From assembly GCA_004195335.1 (NCBI GenBank), contig SDWK01000046.1, positions 1 to 10,231 on the forward strand: DNA of 10,231 nucleotides. Direction: 5' to 3'. The notes under the pieces were generated by a model. That model did not search any database and was not told where the DNA came from. It was given only the letters and a program-made list of their open reading frames with translations. Made by a program: the position numbers and the translations under genes. Source of the DNA: Shewanella sp. (GTDB taxonomy: Bacteria > Pseudomonadota > Gammaproteobacteria > Enterobacterales > Shewanellaceae). Below, one piece after another: positions 6,793 through 10,231 of the stretch. Numbering within the stretch: position 1 is the first letter of the stretch; each line of letters opens with the position of its first letter.

Positions 6793-8328
6793 ATGCTGAA
6801 TAAACTTCGGGCATTCGCCCATCATTCAAAAATTCGTCTGGTGCTGGCATACTTTGCCGGTGCCAGTACGGCTCTCGCTTTTGCCCCCTACGCTATATGG
6901 CCGATATACCTCTTAGCCATGATTTTTGCGTTGCACCAAAGCCACGGCCTATCAGCGAAAGCTGGATTTATTTATTGGTTAAGTTTCGGCTTCGGTTGTT
7001 TCTCTGTCGGCATAAGCTGGATCCATGTAAGTATGGACAAATTTGGTGGGTTACCACTTATTGCCTCGATAGGCTTAATGGCCTTATTAGCTCTCTACCT
7101 TGCCATATACCCCGCTATTGCAGGTTATTTAATGCAAAAGCTTGCTCCTAACACGGCTCTGATGAGGAACATTCTTCTCTTTCCTGCTTTATGGACCCTA
7201 ACTGAATGGGCCAGAGGCTGGATGTTAACTGGTTTCCCTTGGTTATGGGCTGGTTATTCACAGACAGAGGGACCTATAAAGGAACTTGCCAGCGTCGTAG
7301 GCGCATTAGGGTTAAGTTATCTTATTGCTATGGTGGCCGGAGCATTAGCACTGTGTTTACAGAAACAATTTAGAGTCGCTGTCATCGTTATTCCCCTGCT
7401 AGCCATGGCAACTTATGTCGCCCCAATGCTCTCAACAATCGAGCCAAAAGGTGAATCAGTCAAAGTCGTACTGGTACAAGGAAACATCCCCCAGAGTATG
7501 AAATGGGAGCCTGATGCGCTCTGGCCGACAATGAGTAAATACATGGACTTGACCAGACCTGAACTCGGTGCAGATATTATCATCTGGCCAGAAGCAGCAA
7601 TTCCCGCCCCCGAATATATGGTCTCCGAGTTCCTGGATAATGCAAATAAGGTCGCTAACCTTAATCACAGTGCAATTATCACGGGCATCATCAGCCACCA
7701 GCAGGATAGTTTCTATAACTCTTTAGTTGTACTCGGTAACCACAATGAAAAAGTGCAAAATCAGGCAAGTTATCAAGGTGATGGTACAAATGAATTTAAG
7801 AAACACCACCTGCTTCCAATCGGGGAGTTTGTGCCATTCGAGACGCTGCTAAGACCCATAGCACCTCTTTTCAACTTACCCATGTCCTCCTTTGCCCGTG
7901 GCGAGTACCAGCAACCAAACCTCAATGCCTTGGGACACCAGATTGCCCCTGCAATCTGTTACGAGATAGCATTTCCCGAACAATTAAGGGCCAATGTTAA
8001 TGAGGATACCGAGCTTTTGCTCACCGTATCAAATGATGCTTGGTTTGGCAGTTCAAATGGTCCCTTACAACATATGGAGATCGCACAAATGCGCTCCATA
8101 GAGTTGGGCAGACCTTTAGTTCGCGCAACTAACAACGGTTTAACTGCGGTGGTCGACGAGATGGGAAACATTACTCATCAGCTACCCCAGTTCGAATCAG
8201 GGGTTCTCGTGGCCGATATACCACTGGTAAAAGGTCAAACCTTCTTTGCCCGCTGGGGACAATGGCCAGTGCTCATATTATCAAGCTTGTTACTGCTACT
8301 AGGTATCGGCCGGAGCAGGTTGAAATAA
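6793..8328 (+). CDS. lnt: Apolipoprotein N-acyltransferase Lnt
   Basis: Inner-membrane enzyme that adds the third acyl chain, from phospholipid, to the N-terminal cysteine of lipoproteins, which is needed for their release to the outer membrane by the Lol system. The 511 residues match E. coli. The N-terminal half carries several hydrophobic membrane segments (roughly 14-220), including the conserved TLTEWARGW and TGFPWLWAGYSQ. The periplasmic nitrilase domain (about 220-480) has the catalytic triad E267 (IIWPEAAIP), K337 (two residues before HLLPIGEF) and C389 (PAICYE), equivalent to E. coli E267, K335 and C387. SNDAWFG and the ARATNNG-like RATNNG motifs follow, and a last membrane helix (about 491-506) anchors the C-terminus. 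ATG 6793 is preceded by GAGG. The 43-base gap after corC has no terminator, so lnt probably ends the ybeZ operon. Confidence 0.97.
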   Translation: MLNKLRAFAHHSKIRLVLAYFAGASTALAFAPYAIWPIYLLAMIFALHQSHGLSAKAGFIYWLSFGFGCFSVGISWIHVSMDKFGGLPLIASIGLMALLALYLAIYPAIAGYLMQKLAPNTALMRNILLFPALWTLTEWARGWMLTGFPWLWAGYSQTEGPIKELASVVGALGLSYLIAMVAGALALCLQKQFRVAVIVIPLLAMATYVAPMLSTIEPKGESVKVVLVQGNIPQSMKWEPDALWPTMSKYMDLTRPELGADIIIWPEAAIPAPEYMVSEFLDNANKVANLNHSAIITGIISHQQDSFYNSLVVLGNHNEKVQNQASYQGDGTNEFKKHHLLPIGEFVPFETLLRPIAPLFNLPMSSFARGEYQQPNLNALGHQIAPAICYEIAFPEQLRANVNEDTELLLTVSNDAWFGSSNGPLQHMEIAQMRSIELGRPLVRATNNGLTAVVDEMGNITHQLPQFESGVLVADIPLVKGQTFFARWGQWPVLILSSLLLLLGIGRSRLK

Positions 8329-8395
8329 CCTCTCTTCACACGTCAGCGAACACCTAACTAGGCGACCGAATTACAAAATATTCACTCACCTTGCA

Positions 8396-8432
8396 CCTTG
8401 CTTGGCTGGTTAACAAAACCAGCCAAGCAAGG
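8396..8432. repeat. Perfect 16-bp inverted repeat after lnt
   Basis: CCTTGCTTGGCTGGTT (8396-8411) is the exact reverse complement of 8417-8432, with a 5-base loop. It lies 67 bases after the lnt stop and would make a very stable RNA hairpin on either strand. Neither flank has a T-run: the forward side continues AAATTGATCAAG, so it is not a standard intrinsic terminator, although it may still end or stabilise the lnt mRNA. CACCTTG is repeated in tandem at 8387-8400, running into the left arm. The rest of the 8329-8605 gap shows no promoter I can assign with confidence. Confidence 0.8.
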
Positions 8433-8594
8433 AAATTGATCAAGTTTTGAGTCCCATCACTTTTCTGCTTAACCCATCTGATATTCTATCATCGTATCCC
8501 GGATGTTTTTCTGTGGATCCGAGGAAGATATTCACGACAATATTGAAAACATGTCAAGGTTCAAGCGTTTTTAAAATTGAAGTGACACCTGAAT

Positions 8595-8608
8595 AAGGAC
8601 TCAATTTG
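8595..8608 (+). promoter_or_regulatory. Ribosome-binding site that sets the TTG start of the cyclase
   Basis: AAGGA (8595-8599) stands six bases before TTG 8606-8608. The next in-frame ATG is at 8663, inside the first membrane segment and without such a site, so the TTG is the more likely start. Confidence 0.7.
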
Positions 8609-9505
8609 TACGATATTTTACCCATCTTAGGAAGCGGCCTCGTCATTTTCGGAGCCCTATTAATGGCAATTGCAATCGTGCCCGTATGGAAGATATTTCG
8701 CCAGTTACCAATAGGCGGATTGCGATACAGTTGGGGATTTCTTATTCTGCTGATCCTGATCTTCATCGCAGGCTATGTCGTATACGCAAAATTCAGTCCG
8801 GTTCAATTTTCTCAACCATTTGATTTGGTAGTACCAGTAATCTTCTTCTGCGGTGCTATTTTTGTTTTTGTTGTCTGCAGTCTTTCCCTCAGAACTACCA
8901 GGGATATTATGCAGAATTACGCACTCAAACAGGAAAATATCACAGACTCACTGATGGGGATCTTCAACCGTCGTTATCTGGACCGCCGACTCAAAGATGA
9001 GACCGAACGGGCATTGAATTACGCTCACCCTCTGTCCATCTTTCTAATTGATATCGATCATTTTAAACAGGTCAATGATAACTATGGTCATCAGGTTGGT
9101 GACTTGGTACTGAAAAATATCGCCCAAAACATCAAAGAGTCATTAAGAGAGTCGGATGTACTTGCCCGTTATGGTGGTGAAGAGTTTGTTGTCATTCTTC
9201 CTCGAACCCAAGTTTCTACATCCTATACACTCGCTGAACGACTCAGGCACGTTGTGGCAAACTCTCAGTTGGTGCTGCCCGGAGAGTCAGACATAGATAT
9301 ACTTTCGATTGGAGTCACTGTGAGTGTTGGTGTAGCTGGGCTGACTTCTAAGTGTAAAGATTACCAGTGTCTGATTAAAAATGCAGACAGAGCACTCTAT
9401 CAGGCAAAACAAAATGGCCGGAACCAGGTGATAATGAGTTCAAACAATGTAAACAGAGAGTCAAGTGGCACCTTAGTTGGTTCCCCCCGAGCGACCATAA
9501 ACTGA
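8606..9505 (+). CDS. Membrane-anchored diguanylate cyclase (GGDEF)
   Basis: Makes the second messenger cyclic di-GMP from two GTP; in such bacteria this usually favours attachment and biofilm over swimming. From the TTG at 8606 it has 299 residues. Three hydrophobic segments (about 5-28, 43-61 and 73-94) form the membrane-bound N-terminus, with no known sensor domain recognisable. The GGDEF domain runs from about 110 to 280. The signature loop is GGEEF (190-194), preceded at the correct distance by an inhibitory-site motif RESD (181-184), so the enzyme should be active and product-inhibited. IDIDHFKQVNDNYGHQVGD (148-166) carries the metal and nucleotide contacts, and ADRALYQAKQNGRN closes the domain. 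One small oddity is LMG in place of the usual LTG at 116-118. The C-terminal 25 residues or so are polar and probably unstructured. The gene stands alone between lnt and a convergent chemoreceptor gene. Confidence 0.93.
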   Translation: MYDILPILGSGLVIFGALLMAIAIVPVWKIFRQLPIGGLRYSWGFLILLILIFIAGYVVYAKFSPVQFSQPFDLVVPVIFFCGAIFVFVVCSLSLRTTRDIMQNYALKQENITDSLMGIFNRRYLDRRLKDETERALNYAHPLSIFLIDIDHFKQVNDNYGHQVGDLVLKNIAQNIKESLRESDVLARYGGEEFVVILPRTQVSTSYTLAERLRHVVANSQLVLPGESDIDILSIGVTVSVGVAGLTSKCKDYQCLIKNADRALYQAKQNGRNQVIMSSNNVNRESSGTLVGSPRATIN

Positions 9506-9572
9506 GCCCCTGTTCCCGAGAAAGTCTCTTTGGCGTGTCCTAATCGCAAACTCCACCAAAACAAATTATCCC

Positions 9573-9607
9573 AAAAAAAATGTCGACACAATGCCGACAT
9601 TTTCTTT
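9573..9607. terminator. Bidirectional terminator between cyclase and chemoreceptor genes
   Basis: AAAATGTCG (9577-9585) pairs with CGACATTTT (9595-9603) around a 9-base loop, and the pairing can continue past one mismatch to 9573-9607. On the reverse strand the stem ends in an eight-T run (9580-9573), which makes it a good terminator for the chemoreceptor gene, whose stop lies 14 bases away. On the forward strand the stem ends in TTTTCTTT, so it can also stop transcription from the cyclase gene about 70 bases upstream. Confidence 0.75.
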
Positions 9608-9621
9608 GTTGGAGACTACTG

Positions 9622-10231
9622 TTACACAATAAACTGGTTTAATAGCTTTTCTTGTTGCTTAACATGATCCAGCTGCGCACTCATCGCCTCATTTGTCTGC
9701 TCGGCATTGGCTGAAACCTGCATCGACAAATCCCTGATGTTGGAGGTGTTTTTATTCATCTCCTCGGCCACCTGACTCTGCTCCTCTGCGGCACTGGCGA
9801 TTTGTAAGTTCATATCGGTTATCTCTTCGATACTCTTACGGATCTCATTAAGAGTTTCATTCGCTGCTTTGGCTTTTGTAACCGTTGTTCCTGTCGTAGT
9901 GCGACTTTCATCCATCACATTTACAACAGCGGCCACACCAGACTGTAACTTCTCAATTTTCTCTTTAATTTCTGAAGTCGACTCCGTAGTACGTGCGGCT
10001 AAGCTACGAACCTCATCGGCAACCACGGCAAACCCTCTTCCTGACTCACCCGCTCTTGCGGCTTCGATTGCCGCATTAAGTGCCAGCAAATTAGTTTGGC
10101 CCGCGATCTCGTTAATGACACTGAGTATTGACTCGATACTCACGGTATCGGTTTCCAGCTCTTTAACGACCACCACAGCTTCTTCATTCTGCTTCGACAG
10201 ATGCTCGATAGCCTCAGTTGTCTCTAACACT
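9622..10231 (-). CDS. Methyl-accepting chemotaxis protein, C-terminal signalling domain only
   Basis: Chemoreceptor that controls the CheA kinase through CheW. Only the last 203 codons or so are in the window; the N-terminal sensor, membrane and HAMP parts lie beyond the right edge, and the GTG at 10230 is an internal valine codon rather than a start. The highly conserved hairpin tip is present, running from [20 protein letters not shown] through [21 protein letters not shown] (roughly residues 41-81 of the visible part). It is followed by the descending coiled-coil arm, with [25 protein letters not shown] as a likely methylation helix. There is no NWETF-type pentapeptide at the C-terminus (it ends LLNQFIV), so CheR and CheB are not tethered here. 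The ligand cannot be inferred. The gene is convergent with the cyclase gene. Confidence 0.95.
   Translation of the reverse strand, partial: VLETTEAIEHLSKQNEEAVVVVKELETDTVSIESILSVINEIAGQTNLLALNAAIEAARAGESGRGFAVVADEVRSLAARTTESTSEIKEKIEKLQSGVAAVVNVMDESRTTTGTTVTKAKAANETLNEIRKSIEEITDMNLQIASAAEEQSQVAEEMNKNTSNIRDLSMQVSANAEQTNEAMSAQLDHVKQQEKLLNQFIV

Noticed and set aside
8436..8443. TTGATCAA as an FNR box
   Set aside because: FNR sites are TTGAT-N4-ATCAA; the four-base spacer is missing, so this is a simple 8-bp palindrome.
1..10231. Mobile element, defence island or CRISPR array
   Set aside because: No transposase, integrase, repeat-spacer array, toxin-antitoxin pair or tRNA attachment site is visible; gene order and motifs are those of a conserved chromosomal core.

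Overview
The window reads as a chromosomal housekeeping region of a marine gammaproteobacterium, most probably Shewanella or a close alteromonad relative. This rests on the protein sequences and on the gene order ubiF (reverse) / miaB-ybeZ-ybeY-corC-lnt (forward), which matches the E. coli ubiF / miaB-ybeZYX-lnt neighbourhood apart from a small extra gene between ubiF and miaB. No tRNA, rRNA, insertion sequence, phage gene, CRISPR array or defence module is visible.

Left part (1-2080, all reverse strand): the N-terminal 179 codons of peptidyl-tRNA hydrolase (pth) run off the left edge, with a good sigma70-type promoter at 592-620. After a gap of 286 bases that also holds a long imperfect hairpin ending in a T-run (the probable ubiF terminator) comes ubiF, a flavin monooxygenase of ubiquinone synthesis, with a candidate promoter at 2052-2080. 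The exact ubiF start is open: ATG 2034 or ATG 2004.

Middle part (2332-8328, forward): a small gene of unknown function encodes a protein of about 105 residues with a signal peptide. It is followed by miaB, the tRNA ms2i6A37 methylthiotransferase, which is closed by a textbook GC-rich terminator at 4188-4215. A new transcription unit then carries ybeZ (PhoH-like ATPase, probable TTG start at 4338), ybeY (overlapping ybeZ by 11 bases), corC/ybeX (overlapping ybeY by 4 bases) and lnt (43 bases later). Three of these genes concern RNA and ribosome quality or magnesium handling at the membrane, and lnt completes lipoprotein acylation. The tight overlaps imply translational coupling of ybeZ-ybeY-corC.

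Right part (8329-10231): a 277-base spacer holds a perfect 16-bp inverted repeat. It leads to a membrane-anchored diguanylate cyclase (GGEEF plus RxxD inhibitory site), also with a probable TTG start behind a strong ribosome-binding site. A bidirectional hairpin terminator at 9573-9607 separates it from a convergent methyl-accepting chemotaxis protein, of which only the C-terminal signalling domain lies in the window.

I found no credible novel multi-gene system. The items most worth a second look are the unassigned small secreted protein with a TonB-box-like stretch, the two TTG starts, and the perfect 16-bp inverted repeat after lnt.
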